From Filimonas lacunae (GTDB lineage: Bacteria > Bacteroidota > Bacteroidia > Chitinophagales > Chitinophagaceae), in assembly GCF_002355595.1 (NCBI RefSeq), contig NZ_AP017422.1, positions 310,001-374,000 on the forward strand: a stretch of 64,000 nucleotides of DNA. The letters are read 5' to 3'. The notes under the pieces are model-generated. The model made no database searches. It was not told the origin of the DNA and was given only the letters and a program-made list of their open reading frames with translations. The position numbers were made by a program, and so were the translations under genes. Shown piece by piece: positions 20,234-29,871 of this stretch. The first letter of the stretch is position 1. Each line of letters opens with the position of its first letter.

Positions 20234-21388
20234 ATGAGTTCACAAAACAAAGGATCTTACAGGCTCCATACCCTAGACTCTTTACGGGGCATTGCTTCTT
20301 TCCAGGTATTAATGCACCACTGTTTAATTATGTCGGCTTTGTTCTACGGTGCATTTACTACTCATGCAAAGGATGCAGGCCCTATGGTAAAACTATTGAC
20401 CAATTCCGTATTGCATGTGCTTTGGGCCGGGCATGAAGCGGTAATTCTTTTCTTTGTAATGAGTGGCTTTGTACTGGCCATTCCCTATTACAATGAAAAG
20501 AATGGCAGTTATCTTTCTTTTTTCATAAAAAGAATCTTCAGAATTTATCTGCCTTACCTTATTGCATTGGGCATAGGCATAGTGTTAAACCTTTATTTTA
20601 GCAGCGCACCGCGTATTGAACATTTAAGCGAGTGGTTTAATGGTTTTTATGATAAGCCAGTCACCGGTTCAGATGTTGCTGGATTTATGTTTCCCATGCA
20701 AGGACGTTTTCATAATGTAGTAACTTCTTTATGGAGCCTGCCCATTGAATTGAAAGTATCCCTGTTATTTCCTTTTATAGCTATTTTATTCAAGCGTTTG
20801 TCAATATCGGCATGTATTGCTGTTACAGCGGCTAACCTGGTGTTTTACCATATAGGCAAACACTTTGGTTTCCAATCGCATTGGAAAGATTTTGGGCTGT
20901 TCTATTACCTTACCTTTTTTCTGGTAGGAGCTCTCTTATCTAAATACCATCAGCAGATACTGGCTTATTTTGAAAAGCTGAGTAAATGGCAAACCGTAAT
21001 AGTGTTGCTGATAGCCATTGTACTGTATACCTATAAATGGCTGATTCCGGTGTTGCCGGCACCTTTATTAAAAGTGGCAGCTAAGATTCCGGCTGATTAT
21101 GTGGTTTGTATGGCATCTGTGCTATTGCTGGTGTTATCTATCAGCAGCAGTGCGTCGGCATTGTTAAATCATAAATATCTTATAGAGTTAGGTAAGGTTT
21201 CTTTTAGCTTGTATCTGTTACATCCTATTGTTATTGGCGTGGTTGGGTTTACACTGGCAAATTATTTGCCTGTATATCTCTTGATCATTTTATCTGTGCT
21301 GCTTTCATTAGTAATATCAGTGCCATTCCATTATTATGTAGAATGGCCTATTCAGAAACTAGGCCGAAAATTTGCTGATAAAATTTAA
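20234..21388 (+). CDS. Acyltransferase-3 family membrane protein (3 of 4)
   Basis: 384 residues, polytopic. N-terminal LHTLDSLRGIASFQVLMHHC has the family R and H; AVILFFVMSGFVLAIPYY, RIFRIYLPYLIALG and SLWSLPIELKVSLLFPF follow, as in OafA-like enzymes. Likely O-acylates sugars of the exopolysaccharide or another glycan. It sits 37 nt after the flippase gene and 17 nt before a GT2 gene. Confidence 0.85.
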   Translation: MSSQNKGSYRLHTLDSLRGIASFQVLMHHCLIMSALFYGAFTTHAKDAGPMVKLLTNSVLHVLWAGHEAVILFFVMSGFVLAIPYYNEKNGSYLSFFIKRIFRIYLPYLIALGIGIVLNLYFSSAPRIEHLSEWFNGFYDKPVTGSDVAGFMFPMQGRFHNVVTSLWSLPIELKVSLLFPFIAILFKRLSISACIAVTAANLVFYHIGKHFGFQSHWKDFGLFYYLTFFLVGALLSKYHQQILAYFEKLSKWQTVIVLLIAIVLYTYKWLIPVLPAPLLKVAAKIPADYVVCMASVLLLVLSISSSASALLNHKYLIELGKVSFSLYLLHPIVIGVVGFTLANYLPVYLLIILSVLLSLVISVPFHYYVEWPIQKLGRKFADKI

Positions 21389-21405
21389 CTGGAAAAAATC
21401 TGACA

Positions 21406-22371
21406 ATGCAACCTGAGATATCCATTATTACAATCGTATACAATGGTCTTCCGTTTTTGAAAGAATGTGTGGAATCGGTACTAAAGCAACAATTTCAGAA
21501 CTGGGAGTTGCTGATTAGTGACGATGTAAGTACAGACGGATCGCGAGAATACCTGACTGCTTTAAATGATCCCAGGATAAAATTATTTGCACAGGAGAAG
21601 AACCTGGGCATCTTTGGCAATCTGAACTTTTTATTTCAGCAGGCGGCTGCTCCTGTTTGCCAGATCCTTTGCCAGGATGATTATTTCCTGTCGGAGACTT
21701 CGCTGCAACAGGTAGTAAATTACTGGAACACGGCTGCGCCTGAAACCGGTTTTGCCCGGTTTAATCATGAATCAGTTACAGGAAAGCACTTGCTGGAATA
21801 TCAAAAATCATCAGTTCCTGCTTTAATAAAGGCAGGAAAAGCAGACATCTGGTTTTATATATTCGGCAACCTGCCCGGTAACCTGTCGAATGTATCGTTA
21901 CGCACCAGTCTTTTTGCAAAGGCAGGATGGTTTGATCAAAGCTTGCCTTACGCGGGTGATTTTGAATTTTGGAGCAGGGCAGCAAGGTTTGTTGATTTTG
22001 GTGTAGTAGATACTTCTGTTACCTATATCAGAAGACATCCTAATGTAGCTTCCAACTACCTGAATAAGAAAGGGGAACTGATCAGGCAAAAACACATTAT
22101 TGTAGAAAGATTGTATAATGCCGTGCAGGAACAATATCCCGGAAATACCTTCTTTGTGAAGTTGCATGGAACATTGCAGTACGACTCATTACAGCGCGAT
22201 GCAGCTATTAAATTTTACCTGAAGGGGAATAAAAATTTCTTTAAAGAGCTGAACGGGTTAAAATCGGGATACGCGTTTTCTTCGTTGGGTAAATGGCTGT
22301 TGTATATTATTTCTGCAGGAGGAAGATGTGGTAGAATTTTTTCCGCTAAAAGATTACTGAAGGGGGTATAA
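21406..22371 (+). CDS. GT2 family glycosyltransferase
   Basis: 321 residues, GT-A fold. The N terminus ISIITIVYNGLPFLKECVES, followed by VLKQQFQNWELLISDDVSTDGS, is classic for family 2; a DxD-like element falls at CQDDYF (about residues 88-93), and YAGDFEFWSRAARF supplies the acceptor-side ED-like region. It probably adds one sugar to the lipid-linked repeat unit at the inner face of the membrane. Its stop shares one base with the next start codon. Confidence 0.88.
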   Translation: MQPEISIITIVYNGLPFLKECVESVLKQQFQNWELLISDDVSTDGSREYLTALNDPRIKLFAQEKNLGIFGNLNFLFQQAAAPVCQILCQDDYFLSETSLQQVVNYWNTAAPETGFARFNHESVTGKHLLEYQKSSVPALIKAGKADIWFYIFGNLPGNLSNVSLRTSLFAKAGWFDQSLPYAGDFEFWSRAARFVDFGVVDTSVTYIRRHPNVASNYLNKKGELIRQKHIIVERLYNAVQEQYPGNTFFVKLHGTLQYDSLQRDAAIKFYLKGNKNFFKELNGLKSGYAFSSLGKWLLYIISAGGRCGRIFSAKRLLKGV

Positions 22372-23990
22372 TGAATATGATGGCAATGACAAATCAAAGT
22401 AGACAGCTGGATGCTCAGAAGTTGAAGAAATTTAACTTCCTGGCATTGTTTAATAGATGGACTACTATCCTTTTGGCTGTTGCTGCTGTATTTCAAATGG
22501 TATTCTTTCCTTCTGTAGCCAATTTTTTTGCGGTTGTAACCTGTATGTTTGGCTGGTGGGTTACGGTAAGGTCTATATTGCTGAGGTCGATAGTGGAACG
22601 TTACCCGTTATCTACCTTAACGGTCATGTCTTATTCTCTCAGGCAGTTTCACTTTCCTATGATGTTTACTTTACTGGATGCACATCCGGTTATTTACAAC
22701 CTGAACACGCCTTACGAAGTTTTTACGCATTCATTAATAGGAATTTTTGTTTTATCACTGGCACATTTAACTTACCGGTTTTTGTTAGAGAGATATACCT
22801 ATTTCTTTAACAGGATACAAAGGGCTATGGTGTGGGCCAGGCTTTTTGATAGCCCCAGCAACCAGCAGGTATGGCTTATTGGTATGGGGGGACTTATGGC
22901 CATGTTTTATGTATACTTTTATTCACCCTCGGTAGGCAATGAGGTGTCCGGAGCGGGAAATAAGTTTATTCAGGGCTTAATTCCTTTTACCTATGCTCCT
23001 TTCTATATTCTACTCAACCATCTGCACGGTAGTGATAGAAAAGTAACGAAGAAAAACGTTATTCATCTTACATTGTTTACTATCGCTTTGTTTCTGGTAA
23101 GCCTGGGCCGGAATAGTCGTGGCGCATTTATGTTCGGGTTTACTGCGTTAGGGTTTGGATATTTCATGGGGTTATTAATGGGGGTATATATACCTAAGTT
23201 TTTTACCCGGCGCAATATCATGATAGGCTTTGTAGTATTGTGGCTGTTAACAGGGCCCCTGGCTGACATTGCCACAGCCATGGTAGTGGTGCGAAAATAT
23301 CGCCATGATATTGACAGGTTGGAACTGCTGAAGCTTACTTACGAAACTTTCCTGGATAAAGAGCAGCTGGAAGAATATGAGAATATGTCGGCGGCGCCCA
23401 AGCCGGTAGGGGGGTGGGACGAACATTACCTTGACAACATTTTTTTGTCCAGGTTTTGTAACATGAAAATGAATGACGCCAGTCTGGAGATAGCTGATAA
23501 ATTGGGTGGAATAGATCCGGTAGTTACACAATATGCTATAGAACGGCCTATGGCAGTCTTTCCCGATCCTATCATGAAGGCATTACACATCAATATTAAT
23601 AAAGAAGTGGTCAATTCCTATTCCTCCGGAGATTTTTTATATGATCGTGTGGGAGGGGCGAATGCGCTTGGCGGCTTCAGGGTAGGGCACTTTGCGGGCT
23701 TTGGAATGGCCTCTTTCGGGTGGTGGTATTTGTTATTATTATACATTGTGATTATTCCGGCCTTCTTTCTCTGGGATACCTTTGTGATACGAACGCGTAA
23801 CTCACAGTTTAAGTCTATTTTTAGTTTTATAGCATTGATCTCCCTGACCACCATTTTCCTTTATATCAGTTTTGAGAATGTATTGTATGTGGTGGTTTTT
23901 GTGATTAGAGGATGGATACAAATGGTGCTGCTGTACCTGTTTTTTTTCCATGCTTCCAGGTTAATTACCCGAATTCTAAAGAACAGTTAG
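22371..23990 (+). CDS. Polytopic membrane protein, candidate Wzy polymerase
   Basis: 539 residues with about 11-12 hydrophobic segments and a long polar stretch at about residues 310-430, compatible with the large periplasmic loop of O-antigen/exopolysaccharide polymerases. No named family is recognised. It is the only polymerase-like candidate in a locus that otherwise has all Wzx/Wzy components, so a polymerase role is inferred from topology and context. Short motifs such as SLGRNSRGAFMFGF are suggestive of Wzy-like charged periplasmic segments but not decisive. It overlaps the GT2 stop by one base and is followed after 3 nt by another glycosyltransferase. Confidence 0.6.
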   Translation: MNMMAMTNQSRQLDAQKLKKFNFLALFNRWTTILLAVAAVFQMVFFPSVANFFAVVTCMFGWWVTVRSILLRSIVERYPLSTLTVMSYSLRQFHFPMMFTLLDAHPVIYNLNTPYEVFTHSLIGIFVLSLAHLTYRFLLERYTYFFNRIQRAMVWARLFDSPSNQQVWLIGMGGLMAMFYVYFYSPSVGNEVSGAGNKFIQGLIPFTYAPFYILLNHLHGSDRKVTKKNVIHLTLFTIALFLVSLGRNSRGAFMFGFTALGFGYFMGLLMGVYIPKFFTRRNIMIGFVVLWLLTGPLADIATAMVVVRKYRHDIDRLELLKLTYETFLDKEQLEEYENMSAAPKPVGGWDEHYLDNIFLSRFCNMKMNDASLEIADKLGGIDPVVTQYAIERPMAVFPDPIMKALHININKEVVNSYSSGDFLYDRVGGANALGGFRVGHFAGFGMASFGWWYLLLLYIVIIPAFFLWDTFVIRTRNSQFKSIFSFIALISLTTIFLYISFENVLYVVVFVIRGWIQMVLLYLFFFHASRLITRILKNS

Positions 23991-23993
23991 CAC

Positions 23994-25034
23994 ATGAACA
24001 TATTGTATATAGGCGAGGATAATATTCATTCCACTTCCAGGCACAGAATGGAAGCATTGGTAAGGTTAAACCATGCTGTTACCATTATTAACCCGAGGTT
24101 AGCTGTAAAAAAATATTTAACCAATGCCATTTTAAACAAGTTGCATTATTCAACAGGATATGCTTTTTTGCAACCTGTAGTAGCCAAATGGTTAACAGCG
24201 CAATTATCAGTTTTACCAAAACCCGATCTTATCTGGGTAAATAGCGGCGAGCTGATAGGCAGGCAGGCAGCGCTGGTATTAAAAGCTGTGGGATGTCCCA
24301 TGGTGTTATACAACAATGATGATCCTACCGGTAAAAGAGATGGTAACCGTTTTAAAAGCCTGCTTAAAGGCTTGCGTTATTATGATCTTTGTGTAGTTCG
24401 CTATGAAAAGGAAGAAGCGGAATTAAAGAAATATGGTGCGCAAAAAGTGATGAAGGTATTTATGTCTTACGATGAAGTAATACATACTTCTCCTTATAAC
24501 AGCCGTGAGCAGGTGCCATCGCAATTTCAATCAGAAGTGGCTTTTATTGGCACATGGATTCCGCATGAAAACAGAGATTTATTTTTTAAAGAGTTGATTG
24601 AAGAAGGTGTACCTGTTAGTATATGGGGCGATGGCTGGGAACGAAGTGCCCATTACGAAAGTATTCAATCTCATATGCGCGGTAAATCAATACACAATAC
24701 TGATTATATGACTGCCATACAGGGTGCTAAAATTTGTATAGGGTTATTATCAAAAGGTAATCGCGATTTGCACACAAGGAGATCGGTAGAAGTGCCCTAT
24801 GTTGGTGGGCTGTTATGTGCTGAAAGAACAAGTGTGCACCAGAAAATGTATGAAGAAGGCGTGGAAGCGGTATTCTGGAGCAATGCAAAAGAGTGTGCTG
24901 CTATTTGTAAAGAGTTACTCAGCGACGACGCAAAAAGAGAAAGTATAAGGATAAAGGGTATGGAAAAAGTGCGCAGGCTACAAGTAGGGAATGAAGATAT
25001 TTGCACCGCAATATTGAAAAATATGGGTTTGTAG
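23994..25034 (+). CDS. CgeB-like glycosyltransferase
   Basis: 346 residues without membrane segments. The opening MNILYIGEDNIHSTSRHRMEAL, with the rest of the N-terminal domain, is GT-B-like; the C-terminal portion (VAFIGTWIPHENRDLF, SIWGDGW, AKICIGLLSKGNRDLHTRRS, VEVPYVGGLL) fits the CgeB/Glyco_trans_1_2 group, which uses a nucleotide sugar bound between the domains. Probable step: one sugar transfer in repeat-unit assembly. Located directly after the candidate polymerase. Confidence 0.75.
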   Translation: MNILYIGEDNIHSTSRHRMEALVRLNHAVTIINPRLAVKKYLTNAILNKLHYSTGYAFLQPVVAKWLTAQLSVLPKPDLIWVNSGELIGRQAALVLKAVGCPMVLYNNDDPTGKRDGNRFKSLLKGLRYYDLCVVRYEKEEAELKKYGAQKVMKVFMSYDEVIHTSPYNSREQVPSQFQSEVAFIGTWIPHENRDLFFKELIEEGVPVSIWGDGWERSAHYESIQSHMRGKSIHNTDYMTAIQGAKICIGLLSKGNRDLHTRRSVEVPYVGGLLCAERTSVHQKMYEEGVEAVFWSNAKECAAICKELLSDDAKRESIRIKGMEKVRRLQVGNEDICTAILKNMGL

Positions 25035-25085
25035 TTTTTCTGGTTTACAGAGGTATTGTATCAACTTTATGAAATAACGGGATTT

Positions 25086-26069
25086 ATGAAGGTTACCTAT
25101 TATTATCGACCCAAAGCCCCTTCGGCATTTAGCATTGAAGGCGTGTTTAGTTTAATCAGAGAAGCGTTGGCGGGAAAAATTCAGATGGCTGAATATTATT
25201 GCACCGAGAAATGGAAACGTTTATACTCCCTGTTGGAAGCGCCTAAGGTACAAGGCGACATTAATCATATTACTGGCGATGTTCAGTTTCTGGCCCTGGT
25301 TTTAAAGGGAAAGAAAACGATATTAACCATTCATGATGTTGGACATTATGAAAGAACGCTGACAGGAATAAAGAAAAAAATATTTAAATTATTCTGGCTT
25401 GATTTGCCTTTGTCGAGGGTTGCTGCGGTAACCACTATTTCTGAGTTTACCAAAAGCAGAATTTTAGCGCATACCAATGTTCCGGCCAGTAAGGTGCACG
25501 TTATCTATAATCCTGCCCCTGCCGATTTTACTTACAGCCCTAAAACGTTTGACGAATCATGTCCTGCTATACTCCAGGTAGGGGGCGGACTGAATAAAAA
25601 CATTCACCGGTTAATAGAAGCAATAGAAGGCCATAGCTTTCGTTTAATACTGGTTCGTAAAAGAGATGCGCAACTGGAAGAATTACTGATAGCAAAAGGG
25701 ATAGCCTATGAATGGCATGAGCGAATTCCCAGGGAGGAACTGGTAGAATGCTATAGAAAATGTGATATTCTTTTTTTTGCATCAGAGTATGAAGGTTTTG
25801 GAGTTCCTATTATAGAAGCCAATGCCACCGGCAGGGTAGTGATTACCGGTAATGTAGCCAGCATGCCGGAAATCGCCGCCGATGCTGCTGTGCTGGTAAA
25901 TCCTTTTGATGTGAATGAAATACGGGTGGCTTTACTGAAGTTAAAAAATGACAGCAGTTACCGCGAGGTGCTGATACAAAACGGACTAAAGAACCTGGAG
26001 CGTTTTGCACCTGAAAGAGTTGCTCAGGAATACTTCGATCTTTATGAAAAAACTATAAAGAACCAATAA
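25086..26069 (+). CDS. GT4 family glycosyltransferase
   Basis: 327 residues, GT-B fold. Family 4 features in the C-terminal half: AILQVGGGLNKNIHRLIEAI and the E-x7-E motif region in FFASEYEGFGVPIIEANATG. The N-terminal acceptor domain has ITGDVQFLALVLKGKKTILT then IHDVGHYERT. The start is taken as ATG 25086 (MKVTYYYRP); a TTG ten codons upstream is in frame but unlikely. Nine bases separate it from the next GT4 gene. Confidence 0.88.
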   Translation: MKVTYYYRPKAPSAFSIEGVFSLIREALAGKIQMAEYYCTEKWKRLYSLLEAPKVQGDINHITGDVQFLALVLKGKKTILTIHDVGHYERTLTGIKKKIFKLFWLDLPLSRVAAVTTISEFTKSRILAHTNVPASKVHVIYNPAPADFTYSPKTFDESCPAILQVGGGLNKNIHRLIEAIEGHSFRLILVRKRDAQLEELLIAKGIAYEWHERIPREELVECYRKCDILFFASEYEGFGVPIIEANATGRVVITGNVASMPEIAADAAVLVNPFDVNEIRVALLKLKNDSSYREVLIQNGLKNLERFAPERVAQEYFDLYEKTIKNQ

Positions 26070-26078
26070 CCCCGCTTT

Positions 26079-27212
26079 ATGAAATTATTTTTTTGGCAGA
26101 ATACCAATAGTATTCACCAATCTGCATTTTTTAATGCGCTTGCCAATGTAAATGGTTACGAGGTTACACTGATTATCACAGAAGCATTGTCGGCTAAAAG
26201 AGTGAGCATGGGCTGGAAAGAGCCTGTGCTTACCGGGGTAAAAGTGGTGAGTGCGGCCGATTTTGTAAATAACTGGCAAAGCATTATTGATGCAAACAGC
26301 GGTGTTGATTGCATACATGTTTTTTCAGGAATAGCGGCGTTTCCCGGCGTTCACCAGGCATTTAAATACGCTGTAGCCCGTAAATGCATTATCGGGGTTC
26401 TTTCTGAGCCTATGGATGAAAGAGGCTGGAAAGGGAAGTTAAGAATGCTGCGGGGGTACGTGCATAAAATGCAATATGGAAAAAAAATTGCTTTTCTCCT
26501 GGGCATAGGGGGGCAGGCTGTACGCCAATACCAACAATGGGGATATGCTCCCCGCCAGATTTTCCATTGGGCCTATACTATAGAAAGGCTTGCCGGTAAA
26601 CAGCAGGAAAGACCGGCTAATCAGTTATTCAAACTGGCTTTTGTAGGATCAATGATTCACCGGAAAGGTTACGACCTGTTAATACAGGCGTTGGAATCTA
26701 TAGGGAATGATGCTGCATTTTCAGCTGACTTTTATTGCGTTGAGCAGGCGAATAAAGAGCAGGCGCTGGCTGTACAAAATGCCTCCTCTTTAAAGGAGAA
26801 GTTACGGTTACTTGACTTTTTGCCTAATGAAGTGATGCGCGAAAGGATAGCTGCATACGACTTGCTTGTTTTGCCCAGCAGACATGACGGTTGGGGGGCA
26901 GTGATCAGCGAGGCTTTAATGGCTGGTACACCCGTGCTGGTGAGTAAATTCTGTGGATCTTCTGTATTTATTAATAAGAACGCGGCATTTTTAGGAGAGG
27001 TAATAGAGGATTGTTCGGTTGCCGGCATTGCCAGTCTGCTGCAAAACTGTATGAAACAAGGTACAGTAACAGATGAGCAAAGGCAACTTATTAAAAACTG
27101 GGCCGGGGCTAATATCTCCGGAGAAGCAATGGCCGGTTATTTTTCTCAAATAGTGCATTACGTCCATAGCACAGATCATAATAATAAACCTTATACAGCT
27201 TGGAGCAAATGA
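26079..27212 (+). CDS. GT4-like glycosyltransferase
   Basis: 377 residues, GT-B fold. The C-terminal donor domain is recognisable in KLAFVGSMIHRKGYDLLIQA and in LLVLPSRHDGWGAVISEALM, which holds the family E-x7-E region in slightly altered form. The N-terminal half is poorly conserved, as usual for the acceptor side. The stop overlaps the next start by four bases (ATGA), so expression is coupled to the following glycosyltransferase. Confidence 0.83.
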   Translation: MKLFFWQNTNSIHQSAFFNALANVNGYEVTLIITEALSAKRVSMGWKEPVLTGVKVVSAADFVNNWQSIIDANSGVDCIHVFSGIAAFPGVHQAFKYAVARKCIIGVLSEPMDERGWKGKLRMLRGYVHKMQYGKKIAFLLGIGGQAVRQYQQWGYAPRQIFHWAYTIERLAGKQQERPANQLFKLAFVGSMIHRKGYDLLIQALESIGNDAAFSADFYCVEQANKEQALAVQNASSLKEKLRLLDFLPNEVMRERIAAYDLLVLPSRHDGWGAVISEALMAGTPVLVSKFCGSSVFINKNAAFLGEVIEDCSVAGIASLLQNCMKQGTVTDEQRQLIKNWAGANISGEAMAGYFSQIVHYVHSTDHNNKPYTAWSK

Positions 27213-28387
27213 AGATACTGCGTGTAATTTCCACGATGGATCCTAAAAACGGAGGGCCTTGCCAGGGGATCCGGAATAGTATACCGGCTTTAAAAGCTAT
27301 TGGTGTGGAGAATGAAGTATTATGTTTTGATGTTCCGGGTGCTGCTTACCTGGGAAAAGATCCTTTTACCATTCACACAATAGGGCCTGCAAAAGGTCCT
27401 TACGCTTATTGCAGCAATCTGCATTCCTGGCTGGAGCAACATATAGCAGCATATGATATTATTATCATCCATGGTTTATGGCTATACAATTCTTATGGAG
27501 TATACAGTTTCTGGAAAAAGTATAAGCAGAAGAATGGCACAGCGCCCAGGTTGTATGTGATGCCACACGGTATGCTGGATCCCTGGTTTCAGCGGGCAAA
27601 AGAGCGTAGAGTAAAGGCTATCCGGAATTCTGTGTTCTGGCATTTAATTGAAAAATATGTTATCAATGGGGCAGATGGTATTTTGTTCACCTGTGAGCAG
27701 GAGCTGTTGCTGGCCAGAGAAACATTTAATGGATATAAACCTCAGCGGGAATTGAATATCGGGTACGGCATATCCAAACCACCAGCTTTTCGTAAAGAAA
27801 TGACCGAAGCGTTTGAGGCACTGAGTGCCGGGTTGAATAGCCAGCCTTACCTGTTGTTTTTGAGCAGGGTAGATTCAAAGAAAGGAGTTGACCTGTTGGT
27901 GACTGCTTACCTGGCTGTAGAAAAAAAAGGGCATAAGCTGCCGGCTTTGGTAATTGCCGGTCCGGGAATGGAAAGTGAGTATGGCAAACAATTACAGGAG
28001 TTGGCTAAAGGTGCACATAATATACTTTTTACAGGTATGTTGGGGGGAGATGCAAAGTGGGGTGCTTTTTATGGCTGCGAATGTTTTGTACTGCCAAGCC
28101 ACCAGGAGAATTTTGGTATTGCAGTAGTGGAGGCTATGGCTTGTGGTAAACCGGTTTTAATTTCTAACCAGGTAAATATCTGGAAAGAAATCAGCGCGGC
28201 CAAAGCGGGACTGGTAGCTAATGATAATGCAGAAGGGGTGAAAGAGTTATTGGAAAAGTGGATAGCATTTTCCAATGAGGAAAAGCAGGTTATGGGAAGC
28301 AATGCCCAAAATGCTTATCAAACTTATTATGATGTAGAGCAGGCGGCATTAGCAATGAAACAAGTATTAACGAATAAAAATAGTTAA
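27209..28387 (+). CDS. GT4 family glycosyltransferase
   Basis: 392 residues. Opening MKILRVISTMDPKNGGPCQG is typical of family 4 with the glycine-rich GGP loop; the donor domain shows PYLLFLSRVDSKKGVDLLVT and CFVLPSHQENFGIAVVEAMA, including the E-x7-E motif. The ATG at 27209 is chosen over a TTG three codons upstream because it begins the conserved strand and gives a four-base overlap with the preceding gene. It precedes a WcaF-like acetyltransferase. Confidence 0.9.
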   Translation: MKILRVISTMDPKNGGPCQGIRNSIPALKAIGVENEVLCFDVPGAAYLGKDPFTIHTIGPAKGPYAYCSNLHSWLEQHIAAYDIIIIHGLWLYNSYGVYSFWKKYKQKNGTAPRLYVMPHGMLDPWFQRAKERRVKAIRNSVFWHLIEKYVINGADGILFTCEQELLLARETFNGYKPQRELNIGYGISKPPAFRKEMTEAFEALSAGLNSQPYLLFLSRVDSKKGVDLLVTAYLAVEKKGHKLPALVIAGPGMESEYGKQLQELAKGAHNILFTGMLGGDAKWGAFYGCECFVLPSHQENFGIAVVEAMACGKPVLISNQVNIWKEISAAKAGLVANDNAEGVKELLEKWIAFSNEEKQVMGSNAQNAYQTYYDVEQAALAMKQVLTNKNS

Positions 28388-28399
28388 CCCTTCCTTTTT

Positions 28400-28945
28400 A
28401 TGGTAAACAGTGACACACACACAGGTGCATCTTTTTCCTTATCAAACAGGATTCAAAGAGTGATCTGGAGCGTTTTTTATGTTGTTTTTTTCAAGTATTC
28501 GCCTAAGCCTCTTCATGCCTGGAGAGCCTTTATATTAAAATGTTTCGGGGCCAAAGTGGGTAAAGGGGTACACGTGTATCCTAAGGTTACTATATGGGCG
28601 CCCTGGAACCTGGAACTGGATGATGAATGTGGTATAGCCAATGGCGTTGAGTTGTATAGCCAGGGTAAAATATTTCTCGGCAAAAGAGCCATTATTTCAC
28701 AAGGATCCAACATTTGTACTGGATCGCACGATTACACAAAAAAGGGACATCCCTTATATACTCAGCCTATTCATATAGGTAATATGGCGTGGATAGCAGC
28801 AGAAGTATTTATTCATCCTGGTATTACCATTGGTGATGGTGCTGTTATTGGTGCACGTTCGGTGGTAACTAAAGATATGCCTGCATGGATGGTTTGTGCA
28901 GGGCACCCATGTAAGCCGCTGAAAGAAAGAGTAATAACTGATTAA
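28400..28945 (+). CDS. WcaF-like hexapeptide-repeat O-acetyltransferase
   Basis: 181 residues. After a short amphipathic or membrane-associated N terminus comes a left-handed beta-helix of hexapeptide repeats (VHVYPKVTIWAPWNLELDDE, IFLGKRAIISQGSNICTG, IHIGNMAWIAAEVFIHPGIT, IGDGAVIGARSVVTKDMPAW). The SHDY segment supplies the probable catalytic histidine. Similar proteins are annotated as colanic-acid acetyltransferase WcaF; an acetyl-CoA-dependent acetylation of a sugar in the repeat unit is likely. Position between two glycosyltransferase genes supports this. Confidence 0.85.
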   Translation: MVNSDTHTGASFSLSNRIQRVIWSVFYVVFFKYSPKPLHAWRAFILKCFGAKVGKGVHVYPKVTIWAPWNLELDDECGIANGVELYSQGKIFLGKRAIISQGSNICTGSHDYTKKGHPLYTQPIHIGNMAWIAAEVFIHPGITIGDGAVIGARSVVTKDMPAWMVCAGHPCKPLKERVITD

Positions 28946-28969
28946 TTATCCGGGTAAAAATTAAATACA

Positions 28970-29803
28970 ATGGTGTCTGTTCTGATATTGACTAAGAATG
29001 AAGAGCAAGATATTGCTGATTGTCTTAAGTCAGTGGCATGGTGCGATGATGTGCATGTTTTTGATTCCTTTAGCGATGACAAAACTTTGGATATCGCCCA
29101 ATCGTTTGGTGCAAAAATCAGCCAACGGAAATTTGATGGGTATGCAAGTCAGCGGAATGCTGCATTAACCACATTGAATTATTTACATGACTGGATATTT
29201 ATCCTGGATGCAGATGAGCGTATACCTGCCGACCTGGTAAGTGAAATAAGACAGGTGTTGCCGGTTACTACTCCTGGTACAGCTGGCTTCAGAATACGGA
29301 GAAGGGATTTTTTAGGCAAGAGGTGGTTAAAGCATGCGCAGATATCTCCTTTTTATATCCGGCTGGTACGAAAAGGAAAAGCATCTTATCACAGAGAAAT
29401 TAATGAGGTGATAGAAGTAGAAGGAGAAGTGAAAGATTTGAATTATTACTTTGACCACTATCCCTTTTCTAAGGGATATGCTCACTGGCTTCATAAGCAC
29501 AATCAATATTCTTCAATGGAAGCGGCGCGATGGATAGAAGAACACAAGGGCAACTTTAATTTTTCATGGAAAAAAGCCCTGTTGAGTAAAGACTTTTCTG
29601 AAAAGCGCTATCATCAGAAAGGCATTTTTTATAAAATGCCTTTCCGGCCCTTTATTAAGTGGATGTATATGGTTGTGGCGCGGCGTTCTTTTCTTGATGG
29701 CAAAGAGGGTATAACATATGCTACTTTACAATCCATCTATGAATACTTTATTGTTTTAAAAACAAAAGAACAAATGCAGGTAGAAAATAATGGCAGGGTT
29801 TAG
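28970..29803 (+). CDS. GT2 family glycosyltransferase, WaaE/KdtX-like
   Basis: 277 residues, GT-A fold. The N terminus VSVLILTKNEEQDIADCLKS, then CDDVHVFDSFSDDKTLDIA and WIFILDADERIPADLV, carries the DxD element (DADE) of the group related to lipopolysaccharide beta-1,4-glucosyltransferases. The middle RDFLGKRWLKHAQISPFYIR is also characteristic. The protein has no clear transmembrane helix. Likely adds a sugar in the exopolysaccharide repeat. A 68-nt gap follows before the WcaI-like gene. Confidence 0.87.
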   Translation: MVSVLILTKNEEQDIADCLKSVAWCDDVHVFDSFSDDKTLDIAQSFGAKISQRKFDGYASQRNAALTTLNYLHDWIFILDADERIPADLVSEIRQVLPVTTPGTAGFRIRRRDFLGKRWLKHAQISPFYIRLVRKGKASYHREINEVIEVEGEVKDLNYYFDHYPFSKGYAHWLHKHNQYSSMEAARWIEEHKGNFNFSWKKALLSKDFSEKRYHQKGIFYKMPFRPFIKWMYMVVARRSFLDGKEGITYATLQSIYEYFIVLKTKEQMQVENNGRV

Positions 29804-29871
29804 GTAATAATATCAAGTTCTGTTAAGCATCATGTAATATTGCTAATATTTAGTACGATTTCCAATCTCCT

